NCBI RefSeq assembly: GCF_038594605.1
Contig: NZ_JBCFZM010000003.1
Coordinates: 434,001-498,000 of the forward strand
Direction: 5' to 3'
Length of the DNA stretch: 64,000 bases
Origin: Alteriqipengyuania bathyomarina_B
GTDB taxonomy: Bacteria > Pseudomonadota > Alphaproteobacteria > Sphingomonadales > Sphingomonadaceae
In this document: positions 15,800 through 24,668 of the stretch, one piece after another
How positions within the stretch are numbered: position 1 is the first letter of the stretch
Layout of the letters: every line of letters starts with the position of its first letter
Notes under the pieces: model-generated
What the model saw: the letters and a program-made list of their open reading frames with translations, nothing else
Databases searched by the model: none
What the model was told of the DNA's origin: nothing
Made by a program: the position numbers and the translations under genes

Positions 15800-15930
15800 C
15801 CCCTCCCGTTCACGGGAGGGGAGCGAGACTTGGGCTTGCCTCGCAAGTCCTAGTCGCAGCGGGGTGGGCTTTCGCAAGCCACAACCCGCTCAGGGGGCCC
15901 ACCCCCGACCCCTCCCGCAAGCGGGAGGGG
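15800..15930. repeat. Palindromic intergenic element bounded by CCCCTCCCG hairpins
   Basis: The element starts with CCCCTCCCG/CGGGAGGGG (15800-15808 and 15813-15821) and ends with CCCCTCCCGC/GCGGGAGGGG (15909-15918 and 15921-15930). Inside are smaller hairpins (CTTGC/GCAAG and GGCTT/AAGCC). The block at 15827-15870 is the inverted, diverged copy of 20310-20355. It fills the gap between two genes of the catabolic cluster. Confidence 0.8.
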
Positions 15931-15940
15931 AGCATAAGGT

Positions 15941-17233
15941 TCAGCGCGTGGCGCCCATGTCGCCCGAGCTGTAGGTTTCCATCTCGTCCGCAGTCGGCGC
16001 GTGGCGGGCGAATTCCATGCGCGCGATCGAGCGTGCGTGAACCTCGTCCGGGCCGTCCGCCAGCCGCAGGGTGCGCTGGTGGGCGTAGGCCTGGGCAAGA
16101 CCGAAATCGTCGGACACACCGGCACCGCCATGCGCCTGGATCGCATCGTCGATGATCCGCAGCGCCATGTTGGGCGCGGCGACCTTGATCATCGCGATTT
16201 CCTGCTTGGCGGCCTTGTTGCCGACCTTGTCCATCATGTCGGCGGCCTTCAGGCAAAGGAGGCGCGTCATTTCGATGTCGATCCGCGCCTGCGCGACGCG
16301 CTGTTCCCAAATCGAGTGCTTGTAGATCGGCTTGCCGAAGGCTTCGCGCGCCTGCAGCCGCTTGCACATCTTCTCAAGCGCTTCCTCGGCGACGCCGATC
16401 GTGCGCATGCAGTGGTGGATGCGGCCCGGCCCGAGGCGGCCCTGCGCGATCTCGAAACCGCGGCCCTCACCCAGCAGCATGGCCGAGGCGGGGACGCGCA
16501 CGTTCTTGAGGCTGATTTCCATGTGGCCGTGCGGGGCATCGTCGTAACCGAACACGGGCAGGAAGCGTTCGATCGTCACGCCTTCGGCATCCAATGGCAT
16601 GAGGATCATCGACTGCTGCTGGTGACGCTGGGCCGAGGTGTCGCTCTTGCCCATGACGATCGCGACCTTGCAGCGCGGATCGCCCGCACCGCTGGACCAC
16701 CACTTGCGCCCGTTGATGACGTATTCGTCACCTTCGCGGATGATCGAGGTTTCGATGTTGGTCGCATCCGAGCTGGCGACCTGCGGTTCGGTCATCAGGA
16801 AGGCGCTGCGGATCTTGCCGTTCATCAGCGGGTCGAGCCATTGCTCCTTCTGCTCGCGCGTGCCATACCTGTGCAGCACTTCCATATTGCCCGTGTCGGG
16901 CGCGGAGCAGTTCATCGTCTCGCTGGCGAAGCCGATGCGGCCCAGCTCTTCGGCGACCATCGCGTATTCAAGGTTCGTGAGGCCGGGGCCTTCGAACTCG
17001 AAGCTCTCGTCGACATGGTGGTGGCTGTCGTTGCGGGGCGGCATGAACATGTTCCACAGGCCCTTGGCCTTCGCCTTTTCCTTCAGCTCTTCGACCACCG
17101 GAATGACCTTCCAGCGGTCGCCCTCGGCGTCCTGTGCCTTGTAGGTGGGAACGGCCGGGCGCACTTCCTTCTCGATGAAATCGCGGACGCGGTCGCGCCA
17201 GTGGCTCTGGCGGTCTGTGGGCTGGAAATCCAT
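15941..17233 (-). CDS. Acyl-CoA dehydrogenase
   Basis: The 430-residue flavoprotein has FLMTEPQVASSDATNIETSI (FAD/substrate loop), YVINGRKWWSSGAGDPRCKVAIVMG, GPGRIHHCMRTIGVAEEALE, and a C-terminal AIQAHGGAGVSDDFGLAQAYAHQRTLRLADGPDEVH block. The family's usual catalytic Glu position near DGPDEVH fits the long-chain/ACAD10-11-like subgroup. It performs alpha,beta-dehydrogenation of an acyl-CoA. The ATG at 17233 has GAGAGG upstream; the longer in-frame extension lacks a site. It pairs functionally with the ACAD-associated kinase-like gene nearby. Confidence 0.94.
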   Translation of the reverse strand: MDFQPTDRQSHWRDRVRDFIEKEVRPAVPTYKAQDAEGDRWKVIPVVEELKEKAKAKGLWNMFMPPRNDSHHHVDESFEFEGPGLTNLEYAMVAEELGRIGFASETMNCSAPDTGNMEVLHRYGTREQKEQWLDPLMNGKIRSAFLMTEPQVASSDATNIETSIIREGDEYVINGRKWWSSGAGDPRCKVAIVMGKSDTSAQRHQQQSMILMPLDAEGVTIERFLPVFGYDDAPHGHMEISLKNVRVPASAMLLGEGRGFEIAQGRLGPGRIHHCMRTIGVAEEALEKMCKRLQAREAFGKPIYKHSIWEQRVAQARIDIEMTRLLCLKAADMMDKVGNKAAKQEIAMIKVAAPNMALRIIDDAIQAHGGAGVSDDFGLAQAYAHQRTLRLADGPDEVHARSIARMEFARHAPTADEMETYSSGDMGATR

Positions 17234-17344
17234 GTCTTGCCTCTCTTGCTTCAGACTATCTTCGAAAATCGGGTATGCGGTCAAAAGGTCTCGTGGCAGA
17301 GCCGCGCGCCTGCGCCAACCCCGCAATCGTCGTGATGTGGGTTG

Positions 17345-18781
17345 TCAGGGACGCAAAGCTTCCCCCGTCGGATCGGTGCGCGCCGCATCGTCGAGCAGGG
17401 CGAGCCGCGCCTCGTGACTTTCCCGCGTGATCGGGAACCGCGCGAGCCAGAAGGCGGCCGTAGCGGCAAGCACGAGCGAGACGAGACCATAGAGCAGGAT
17501 CATCGGGGTCAGCACGTCCATCGAGACCGTGCCGGGGCGCGCATCGGTGGGCAATTGCGCCAGCGCGATGATTTGCCCGGAGATGAAAATCCCCGCACCG
17601 GTCGCGCATTTCTGGATCAGCCAGTTGCCCGCGTAGAACTTGCCTTCGGCCCGATCGCCGGTGCGTTCCTCATAGACCTCGATGATCTCGGCGACCATCG
17701 AGGTGGCGGAGATCATCGAGACGATGCCCGAGGTATTGCCGAGGAACAGGAAGCAATAGAACAGCGCGGTCGAAGGCAGCGTCCCGGCTTCGGGCCAGGC
17801 ACTGGCGAGGAACAAAGCATAGGGCGTGAAGGCGAACCCGAACGCCGCCAGCGCGCCGTAGGCGGCGGTGTGTGGCTTGCCGAGGCGGCGGTGCAGCGGG
17901 CTGACGACCACGAACATCAGCAGGGCGCTGAAGAACAGCACCACCGGATAGGCCTGGAAGGCACGTTCGTCGAACTGCCAGACGAAGGCGTTGACATATT
18001 GCGAGATGGAGAAGGTCGTGCCCTGGCTGATATAGGCCGCCATCGCGCCCGCAGCGAAGATCAGGAACGCCTTCTCGCTGAAGGCTTGCTTGATCTCGGC
18101 AAAGGCGTCGAGCCACCGGAACGGCGGCGGGCGATCGGGCGGGGGATGGGCAACAAGCGTGTGCAACCCGATCGCCGATCCGATAACCGAAAGCACCATC
18201 AGCAGGCCGCCTGCAATACCGAAACCGACATAGCCGTCCGCTTCCAGAATCCCGTCGGGCCCGCGCATGAAGACGGTATAGGCGAGGATCATCATCACGA
18301 TCCCGCCGCTCCATCCCATCAGGTAGCGGTAGCGGAACAGCGTGGTCCGCTCGTCGTAATCGGTCGTGATTTCGGGCACGAGGCTCACCTGTGGGACCTC
18401 GCAGGCGGACAGCAGAAGGCGCACGCCGACCGCAATGCCGAGCAACCCGAGGAAGCTGGGCGCCTCGCCTCCGGGCGGTGACCACAGCACGATCCACATC
18501 AGCGCGAGCGGCCATGGCGCGAGATAGAGCCACGGCAGGCGGCGGCCCCACTTCGAATAGGTCCGGTCCGAGAAATAGCCGATGAAGGGGTCCGCGACCG
18601 CATCGACTAGCAACGCCAAGGCCAGCGCCAGCCCGACCAGCCCGGCATCCATTCCGAGCACCTGATTGTAAAAGATCAGCAGGAAGAAGGAAAAGCCGCT
18701 GTCCTTCACCCCGAAGGCCATCGCTCCCACGCCTTGAATCAGCTTGATGCGAAGCGGAATCGGTCCTTGCGTGAAGGCCAT
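17345..18781 (-). CDS. MFS transporter, GPH (glycoside-pentoside-hexuronide) type
   Basis: The 478-residue protein has about 12 hydrophobic segments. Family motifs are LLVDAVADPFIGYFSDRTYSKWGRRLPW near residues 57-85, the cation-symport signature of GPH/MelB transporters, and VPQVSLVPEITTDYDERTTLFRYR in the second loop. It sits in the inner membrane and should move a substrate with H+ or Na+. In sphingomonads this subtype commonly lies beside acyl-CoA dehydrogenases rather than sugar genes, so the cargo may be the compound degraded by this cluster. That is inference. I use the ATG at 18781. Confidence 0.9.
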   Translation of the reverse strand: MAFTQGPIPLRIKLIQGVGAMAFGVKDSGFSFFLLIFYNQVLGMDAGLVGLALALALLVDAVADPFIGYFSDRTYSKWGRRLPWLYLAPWPLALMWIVLWSPPGGEAPSFLGLLGIAVGVRLLLSACEVPQVSLVPEITTDYDERTTLFRYRYLMGWSGGIVMMILAYTVFMRGPDGILEADGYVGFGIAGGLLMVLSVIGSAIGLHTLVAHPPPDRPPPFRWLDAFAEIKQAFSEKAFLIFAAGAMAAYISQGTTFSISQYVNAFVWQFDERAFQAYPVVLFFSALLMFVVVSPLHRRLGKPHTAAYGALAAFGFAFTPYALFLASAWPEAGTLPSTALFYCFLFLGNTSGIVSMISATSMVAEIIEVYEERTGDRAEGKFYAGNWLIQKCATGAGIFISGQIIALAQLPTDARPGTVSMDVLTPMILLYGLVSLVLAATAAFWLARFPITRESHEARLALLDDAARTDPTGEALRP

Positions 18782-19008
18782 GAAGTGCGAATCTCTCCCG
18801 TGCGGAGCCTCATCGCGCCGCCGTTGACGTTTACGGAACACTACGGGATGCGGGCGTGGGCGCAAGCGCAATCGGCCTGCCGCTACGGCATACCCGTTTT
18901 ACGAATGCACGCTTGCGGCGGGGCCTCGCTTGGCTTTACGGATGCGTCAGCAAAACACCCGCGGCGAGAGTCTCACACCGCTCCGCCGCATCCCGAGGAG
19001 AGAGATAT

Positions 19009-20187
19009 ATGGCCGATCTGGAGCAATTCCGCGAGAAAACGCGCAGCTGGCTCGAAGCCAACTGCCCGCCCGAAATGCGCGAGCCCGTGCAGGACGAGAA
19101 CGACGTCTACTGGGGCGGGCGCAACGCCACCTTCAAGAACGACGCGCAGAAGTCCTGGTTCGAGGCGTGCCGCGACAAGGGCTACACCGTGCCCGCATGG
19201 CCCAAGGAATATGGCGGCGCAGGCCTTTCGCCCGCCGAAGCCAAGGTGCTGCGCGAGGAAATGGCGCGGATCAACGCGCGCCCGCCCTTGAGCTCCTTCG
19301 GCATCTGGATGCTCGGCCCGGCGCTGCTGCACTTCGGCACCGAAGGTCAGAAGCAGCGCTTCCTCAACGAGATCGCGCGCGGCGAGATTCGCTGGTGCCA
19401 GGGCTATAGCGAGCCGGGCAGCGGATCGGACCTCGTCTCGATGCAGACTTTTGGCGAGGACAAAGGCGACCACTGGATCGTCAATGGCCAGAAGATCTGG
19501 ACCTCCTACGCCGACGAAGCCGACTGGATCTTCTGCCTCGTCCGCACGGACAAGACGAACAAGTACCAGGGCATCACCTTCATGCTGTTCGACATGGCGG
19601 GCGATGGCGTCAGCACCAAGCCGATCAAGCTGATCAGTGGCAACAGCCCGTTCTGCGAAACCTTCATGGACGATGTGAAGGTGCCCAAGTCCTATGGCGA
19701 GGATGTCCCCGCCTATGTCGGCGAGATCAATCGCGGGTGGGATGTCGCCAAGTACCTGCTTGGCCACGAGCGCGAGATGATCTCGGCCACCGGCGGCGGC
19801 GATCGGGCCTCCTCGCTGGGTGCCGTCACCAGCCGTCAGGGCGAGCTCGACCCCGTGCTGCGCGCCGAGATGGCGCTGTTCGATGTCGATGCACTCGCCT
19901 TCACCGCGATGAGCGAGAAGTTCCTCGACGAGGTCAAGGTGGGCAAGGGCCACCCGGCGCAGCCGAACATGCTGAAGTACGCCGGCACCGAGCTGAACAA
20001 GCGGCGGCACGAGTTGCTGATGGCAGCCGGCGGTTCGCGCACCCTCGAATGGGAAAGCGAAGAGACCGAGCACGGCAAGCCTGCCCGCAGCTGGCTGCGG
20101 ACCAAGGCGAACTCGATCGAGGGCGGCACCAGCGAGGTGATGCTCAACGTGGTCGCCAAGCGCATCCTGGAGCTGCCGGGCGCGTAG
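19009..20187 (+). CDS. Acyl-CoA dehydrogenase (first of an adjacent pair)
   Basis: The 392-residue protein has AWPKEYGGAGLSPAE, WCQGYSEPGSGSDLVSMQT (FAD/substrate loop), WIVNGQKIWTSYADEADW, and the C-terminal NSIEGGTSEVMLNVVAKRILELPG. The ATG at 19009 follows GAGGAGAGA. A second acyl-CoA dehydrogenase starts 209 bases downstream on the same strand. Adjacent ACAD pairs in steroid-degrading actinobacteria form alpha2beta2 heterotetramers, and the same may apply here. The substrate is unknown. It is divergent from the GPH transporter. Confidence 0.94.
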   Translation: MADLEQFREKTRSWLEANCPPEMREPVQDENDVYWGGRNATFKNDAQKSWFEACRDKGYTVPAWPKEYGGAGLSPAEAKVLREEMARINARPPLSSFGIWMLGPALLHFGTEGQKQRFLNEIARGEIRWCQGYSEPGSGSDLVSMQTFGEDKGDHWIVNGQKIWTSYADEADWIFCLVRTDKTNKYQGITFMLFDMAGDGVSTKPIKLISGNSPFCETFMDDVKVPKSYGEDVPAYVGEINRGWDVAKYLLGHEREMISATGGGDRASSLGAVTSRQGELDPVLRAEMALFDVDALAFTAMSEKFLDEVKVGKGHPAQPNMLKYAGTELNKRRHELLMAAGGSRTLEWESEETEHGKPARSWLRTKANSIEGGTSEVMLNVVAKRILELPGA

Positions 20188-20195
20188 ATCATTCT

Positions 20196-20378
20196 CCCCT
20201 CCCGCTTGCGGGAGGGGGGATTTGGGTGAAACGTCCCCCGGACGTTTCAGGCCATGCTGGGAGCATGGCCGACCCAAATCCGGGTGGGCGAGGCCTTGCG
20301 CCGCACTGCCTCCCACCCCGTTGCGACTAGGTCGCCGACGCGACCAAGTCTCACTGCCCCTCCCGCAGGCGGGAGGGG
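20196..20378. repeat. Palindromic element with a perfect three-way junction
   Basis: The element is bounded by CCCCTCCCGC hairpins at 20196-20217 and 20357-20378. Next to the first lies a three-way junction. Its outer 10-bp stem pairs 20218-20227 with 20272-20281. Inside are a 9-bp hairpin (20228-20236 with 20240-20248) and another 9-bp hairpin (20250-20258 with 20262-20270), each with a 3-base loop and no mismatch. The block at 20310-20355 matches 15827-15870 in inverted orientation. It lies between two acyl-CoA dehydrogenase genes that may be cotranscribed. Confidence 0.85.
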
Positions 20379-20395
20379 ATTTGGAGAGAGAACAG

Positions 20396-21535
20396 ATGCC
20401 ACTTTATTACGATGACGATCAAGCGATGCTCGCCGATAGCGCCAAGGACTTTATTGGCGAGGAAGGCGCGATTGCGAAACAGCTGCGCCACTGGCGCGAC
20501 CGCGACTGCAAGGATGGTTTCGGCCACGGACTGTGGGAGCAGTTCGGCGAAATGGGCTTCACCGGCATCTTGCTGCCCGAAGAGGACGGCGGGCTCGGCA
20601 TGGGCCAGGTCGAGGCGAACATCGTGCTCGAGGAAATCGGCGCGAACCTCACCCCGTCGCCTTTCCTTTCCAGCTCCGTGCTCGCCGCCACGGCGCTCAA
20701 GCACGGCAGCGACGACACGCGGGGCCGCTGGCTGCCCGATATGATCGCGGGCAAGAACGTCTACGCTGTCGCGATCGACGAAGGGCCCAAGCACCGGCCC
20801 GAAACAATCGCCTGCAAGGCAGAGAAATCGGGCAATGGCTTCAAGCTGAGCGGCAAGAAGGACTTCGTGGTCTATGGCGCCAGCGCCGAGATGATCGTGG
20901 TCGCCGCGCGCACTTCGGGCAGCGATAGCGATGCCGATGGGATCACTTTGTTCGCGGTGCCGCAGGACGCGAACGGGATGAGCCACGACAGCGTGCGGCT
21001 GGTCGATTCTTCGATGGCGAGCCACATCACCTTCGATGGGGTCGAACTCGACGGCGATGCGGTGATCGGCGAAGTCGATGGCGGCCGCGAGGTGCTGAAC
21101 GCGATGCTGCGGGCAGGCCGTGTGGGCGCGGCGGCGGAAGGCGTCGGCGTCGCGCGCGGGGCGATGGACATGACGGTCGATTACCTCAAGCAGCGCAAGC
21201 AGTTCGGGCAGCTGATCGGCAGCTTCCAGGCGCTGCAGCACCGCGCCGCGCATCTCTATTCCGAAGTCGAGATCGCCCGCGCGGTGACCATCAAGGCCGC
21301 GCAGCTGCTCGATGCGGGCAGCGAGCAGGCCGAGCTGATGACCTCGGTCGCCAAGGCCAAGGTTGCCAAGGCGGCGGGGCTCGCGGTCAAGGAAGGCGTG
21401 CAGATGCACGGCGGCATCGGGATGACCGACGAATACGACATCGGCCTCTACATGAAGCGCGACCGCGCGCTGCAGGAGTTCCTCGGCGACATGTACTACC
21501 ACGCCGGCCGCGTGGCGGAACTGAGCGGGTATTGA
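20396..21535 (+). CDS. Acyl-CoA dehydrogenase (second of an adjacent pair)
   Basis: The 379-residue protein shows GFTGILLPEEDGGLGMGQVE, VEANIVLEEIGANLTPSPF, the AVAIDEGPKH region in place of the usual GSD loop, and a C-terminal EGVQMHGGIGMTDEYDIGLYMKRDRAL. Members with a weakened substrate loop often serve as the partner subunit in heteromeric dehydrogenases. The ATG at 20396 has GGAGAGAGA upstream, directly after the repeat element. It is probably cotranscribed with the SDR gene downstream. Confidence 0.93.
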   Translation: MPLYYDDDQAMLADSAKDFIGEEGAIAKQLRHWRDRDCKDGFGHGLWEQFGEMGFTGILLPEEDGGLGMGQVEANIVLEEIGANLTPSPFLSSSVLAATALKHGSDDTRGRWLPDMIAGKNVYAVAIDEGPKHRPETIACKAEKSGNGFKLSGKKDFVVYGASAEMIVVAARTSGSDSDADGITLFAVPQDANGMSHDSVRLVDSSMASHITFDGVELDGDAVIGEVDGGREVLNAMLRAGRVGAAAEGVGVARGAMDMTVDYLKQRKQFGQLIGSFQALQHRAAHLYSEVEIARAVTIKAAQLLDAGSEQAELMTSVAKAKVAKAAGLAVKEGVQMHGGIGMTDEYDIGLYMKRDRALQEFLGDMYYHAGRVAELSGY

Positions 21536-21545
21536 GCTCTTTTTT

Positions 21546-21633
21546 CGTCACCCCGGCCCCCGAGCCGGGGTCCCGCTTTCTTCCTGCGGCGGGCCCCAAG
21601 TAAGCGGGATCCCGGATCAAGTCCGGGATGACG
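21546..21633. repeat. Palindromic GTCACCCCGG-type intergenic element
   Basis: The element begins CGTCACCCCGG and ends CCGGGATGACG. Nested hairpins are CCCCGGC/GCCGGGG and TCCCGGA/TCCGGGA, and an outer TCCCGCTT/AAGCGGGA. It resembles the CGTCACCCCGG...GATGACG dispersed repeats common in alphaproteobacteria. It ends 15 bases before the SDR start codon. Confidence 0.75.
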
Positions 21634-21648
21634 ACGGAGATTTTTTCA

Positions 21649-22458
21649 ATGATGAAACTCACCGACCTTTTCGGTCTCGAAGGCAAGATCGCACTGGTGA
21701 CGGGCGGCAGCCGCGGGATCGGCAAGATGATCGTCGAAGGCCTGCTCGAAGCGGGCTGCGCGAAGGTCTATATCGTCGCGCGCAAGAAGGAGCAGGTGGA
21801 CGAAACCTCTGCCGAGCTGGGCGACAAGGTGATCGGCCTCACCGGCGACCTTTCGCAGATGGACGGGATCAAGGCGCTGGCCGATGAACTCGCGAGCCGC
21901 GAAGACAAGCTCGATCTGCTGGTCAACAACGCCGGCGCTGCATGGGGCGAGCCGTTCGAGGAATTCAGCGAAGCCGGCTGGCACCGCACGGTCGACCTCA
22001 ACATGAAGACGCCGTTTTTCCTGACGCAGAAGCTGCTGCCGCTGCTCAAGAAGGCGGGTACTCCGGAGCGTCCGGCCAAGGTGCTGATGATCGCCAGCAT
22101 CGACGGGATGAAGTCCAACCCGTGGCCGACCTATCCCTATCAGGCGAGCAAGGCGGGGCTGATCCACCTGACCCGCCGCATGGCCGCCGAGCTGATCGGC
22201 CACAATATCGTGGTCAACGGCATCGGGCCCGGCGCCTTCCCCTCGGCGATGAACCGCGCTGCGCGCGACAACGAAGATTTGGTCAAGCGCGGTATCCCCT
22301 CGCGCCGCGTGGGCGTGACCGAGGATATGGCGGCGGGCGCGATCTACCTGCTCAGCCGCGCGGGCGATTATGTGGTCGGCACTACGATCCCGATCGACGG
22401 CGGCGTGGTCAACGCCAATATCGGCGCGGGCAACTTCGTCGATCCGTCGGGGGAGTAA
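21649..22458 (+). CDS. Short-chain dehydrogenase/reductase (SDR family)
   Basis: The 269-residue protein is a classical SDR: cofactor site VTGGSRGIGKM near residues 18-28, LLVNNAGAAWGEP, catalytic YPYQASKAGLIHL (Tyr/Lys) with the preceding IASIDG Ser, and PIDGGVVNA near the end. Glycine spacing fits NAD(P)H binding. GGAG at 21636 supports the ATG at 21649 or 21652. As the last gene of the acyl-CoA dehydrogenase cluster it may act as a hydroxyacyl-CoA or ketone reductase/dehydrogenase. The substrate is not predictable from sequence. Confidence 0.92.
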   Translation: MMKLTDLFGLEGKIALVTGGSRGIGKMIVEGLLEAGCAKVYIVARKKEQVDETSAELGDKVIGLTGDLSQMDGIKALADELASREDKLDLLVNNAGAAWGEPFEEFSEAGWHRTVDLNMKTPFFLTQKLLPLLKKAGTPERPAKVLMIASIDGMKSNPWPTYPYQASKAGLIHLTRRMAAELIGHNIVVNGIGPGAFPSAMNRAARDNEDLVKRGIPSRRVGVTEDMAAGAIYLLSRAGDYVVGTTIPIDGGVVNANIGAGNFVDPSGE

Positions 22459-22490
22459 GGCGCAAGGCTAGCGACGGGCTTGCGGGCGTC

Positions 22491-23468
22491 CTATTCCGAC
22501 GGGATCTGGATGCCCAGCAAGCCGGCCAGTTCGTTCTGGAGCGCTTTCTCCAGCTCGCTCAACCGTGCTGCGTCGTCGGCCGGGTCGCTCCGCTCTTCGG
22601 CCCGGTTCGGTGTTTCGGCGAAGTAGACCGTCTTGCGCCACCGCGCATCGCCCTGCGATGCGGCAAGCGAGATGCATCGGCCTTCCCTGTCGCTCCCGTA
22701 GGTTTTCTGGACGAAAAGATTTCGGCCGTCATCGGGAAGCGGGCGCGCAACCTCCACCAGATGGACCTTGCCGTCCTTCCTGACTGCGTTCTCCAGGAAC
22801 CCGACACCATCCATCAGGTGTAGCGCTGCTTGTTGCAGGACCGATCGTGACGCGATCGTTTGGGTGTTCATATAGGTGACGTCGTCGAGCTCGAACGCAT
22901 CCGTGCGGCTGGACAGCGACGGCTCGCACCCCGCATCCCGCGAGTAAATCGCGCGGGACCTGAACCCGCCGACCACGGCCGGTTGCATGTTCGACCTGCT
23001 CTTCTCGCCGCAATTGCGCGCCGCAGGCAAAGCTGGCTCTTCGAGCAAGCTTTGTTCCCGATCATAGGCGAGCGCGGGGTTTAAGGCCTTCTTTTTGCTC
23101 GAACAGGTGAGGGTATAGACGACCCGCGCGCAGCTGGGCTCGCCGGTCGCGGCAGGTTCGCGCCAACGCACATCGCGCCGTGCGACGGTTTCTTCGGCGG
23201 GGCAGAAAATGGCAAGCTTTCGCGCGGCAAGTCGCGCAGCTTCCCACGCCGGAGACGCCATTTGAGCCGGGGTGAAGTGGCCGACTTCGTAAATGTAGCC
23301 GCCCGTGCTGCCTATCCAGACGCGGCTGACATTCAGGTCTTCGGGCACCGCGCCTGCGTCGTCCGGCTGCGCTGAGCCTATCTGGCCGACCTCTGCCTGG
23401 GGGGCGGAGACGCAGCCCCATAAAAGGCATGCCAGAAGAGAGATCGAGCGCCGCAGCATCGCGCGCAT
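22491..23468 (-). CDS. Lipoprotein of unknown function
   Basis: The 325-residue protein begins MRAMLRRSISLLACLLWGC, a lipoprotein signal with lipobox LWGC. The mature part has no recognised domain. It contains seven further Cys residues in the mature part and a predicted C-terminal helix (ARLSELEKALQNELAGLLG). Its start faces gmk's stop across 26 bases on the same strand, so it lies downstream of gmk and may be its distal partner. Codon use looks native. Confidence 0.6.
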   Translation of the reverse strand: MRAMLRRSISLLACLLWGCVSAPQAEVGQIGSAQPDDAGAVPEDLNVSRVWIGSTGGYIYEVGHFTPAQMASPAWEAARLAARKLAIFCPAEETVARRDVRWREPAATGEPSCARVVYTLTCSSKKKALNPALAYDREQSLLEEPALPAARNCGEKSRSNMQPAVVGGFRSRAIYSRDAGCEPSLSSRTDAFELDDVTYMNTQTIASRSVLQQAALHLMDGVGFLENAVRKDGKVHLVEVARPLPDDGRNLFVQKTYGSDREGRCISLAASQGDARWRKTVYFAETPNRAEERSDPADDAARLSELEKALQNELAGLLGIQIPSE

Positions 23469-23494
23469 TGTTGCCCCGATCGGCTAACCAATCG

Positions 23495-24151
23495 TTACGC
23501 CATCAGGTCGCGCACGAAATCGATCAGCCCGGTCTGGCGCTGGCGCTTCATCCGCTCGGCTTCGAGGATCTCGCGCACCTTGGCGAAGCACGCATCCACG
23601 TTATCGTTGACGACGACATAGTCGTACCCGTCCCAGTGGCTGATTTCCGCGCGGGCACGGTCCATGCGCGAACCGATTACTTCCTCGCTGTCGGTCCCGC
23701 GCCCGGTCAGGCGGCGGCGCAGTTCCTCAAGGCTCGGCGGCAGGATGAATACCCGGACGACGTCCTGCTGGTCTTTCTGGTAAAGCTGCTGCGTGCCCTG
23801 CCAGTCGATGTCGAACAGGAAATCCTGCCCGTCCTTCAGCGCGCTGCGGATATGCCCCTTGGGCGTGCCGTAGCGGTGATCGAAGACGTGGGCCCATTCG
23901 TAGAAGCCGTCTTCTTCCAGCAACCGATCGAACTCGGCATCGTCGACGAAGTGATAATGCACGCCGTCCTGCTCGCCCTTGCGCATCGGGCGAGTCGTTG
24001 CCGAAACCGACAGCTTGATCGCCGGATCGGCCGCCAGCAGCATGTTGGAAATGGTGGTTTTGCCCGCGCCCGAGGGGGAGGACAGGATGAACATCAGGCC
24101 CCTGCGATGGAGCGTGTCGGGATCGGTGCGGGGTGAGGAAGGCTCGGCCAT
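23495..24151 (-). CDS. gmk: Guanylate kinase
   Basis: The 218-residue enzyme phosphorylates GMP to GDP with ATP. It has the P-loop SSPSGAGKTT near residues 25-34, GMP-binding SVSATTRPMRKGEQDGVHYHFV, and the lid/core block FDIDWQGTQQLYQK then FILPPSLEELRRRLTGRGTDSEEVI. The length is normal for the family. The first ATG gives an N-terminus slightly longer than E. coli's; Met20 is the alternative. It is essential and cytoplasmic. Confidence 0.97.
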   Translation of the reverse strand: MAEPSSPRTDPDTLHRRGLMFILSSPSGAGKTTISNMLLAADPAIKLSVSATTRPMRKGEQDGVHYHFVDDAEFDRLLEEDGFYEWAHVFDHRYGTPKGHIRSALKDGQDFLFDIDWQGTQQLYQKDQQDVVRVFILPPSLEELRRRLTGRGTDSEEVIGSRMDRARAEISHWDGYDYVVVNDNVDACFAKVREILEAERMKRQRQTGLIDFVRDLMA

Positions 24152-24216
24152 GTCCGCCTTTGGACCTGTGGCCGCCGCGAGATCAACCCTCTGCTGCAGC
24201 CAATTCCTCAGGACGG

Positions 24217-24627
24217 TCAGCCTTCGCCGGAACCCTCGGCAGCATCTTCCAGCAATTGCGCGTCGCCCTTGGCACGCGACTTCTTCGCCTGCCGCCGGTC
24301 ATACAGCGTCTTGGCGAGCATCCCGCCACCGACCGCAATGGCGCCGGTGGAGGACTTCGTCGCTATCCTCGACATGCCGAGGCTGAGCAGGGTCGAGCCC
24401 ATGCTTTGGTTTTCGACAATGGATTTGGCGGTTTCCTTGCCGTAGCGATCTTTCAGCATCCGCTTTTCCACCGCCTTGCGGAACAGGATGGACCCCGTGC
24501 GGATAATCGCGTTGGCCATGATCAGGTTGGTGGCGGGGTTGGTCGAGGGGCCGCGCACCGGCTCGCCACGCGCGCGCGCCTGCCCTCTGGCCACCTTCTT
24601 GCGCAGTTCCTCGCGGCGTTTGCTCAT
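24217..24627 (-). CDS. Conserved protein of unknown function
   Basis: The 136-residue protein is basic at both ends (MSKRREELRKKVARGQARAR and YDRRQAKKSRAKG), with a central NPATNLIMANAIIRTGSILFRKAVEKRML segment and a Gly/Ala-rich AIAVGGGMLAKTLYD stretch that may associate with membrane. Proteins like it appear in Erythrobacteraceae without a function. It lies between gmk and sspB on the same strand. Confidence 0.65.
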   Translation of the reverse strand: MSKRREELRKKVARGQARARGEPVRGPSTNPATNLIMANAIIRTGSILFRKAVEKRMLKDRYGKETAKSIVENQSMGSTLLSLGMSRIATKSSTGAIAVGGGMLAKTLYDRRQAKKSRAKGDAQLLEDAAEGSGEG

Positions 24628-24668
24628 GATGCTATCGCGCCCTTCGCTTGCCGCAGCAAGTGCGGCGG

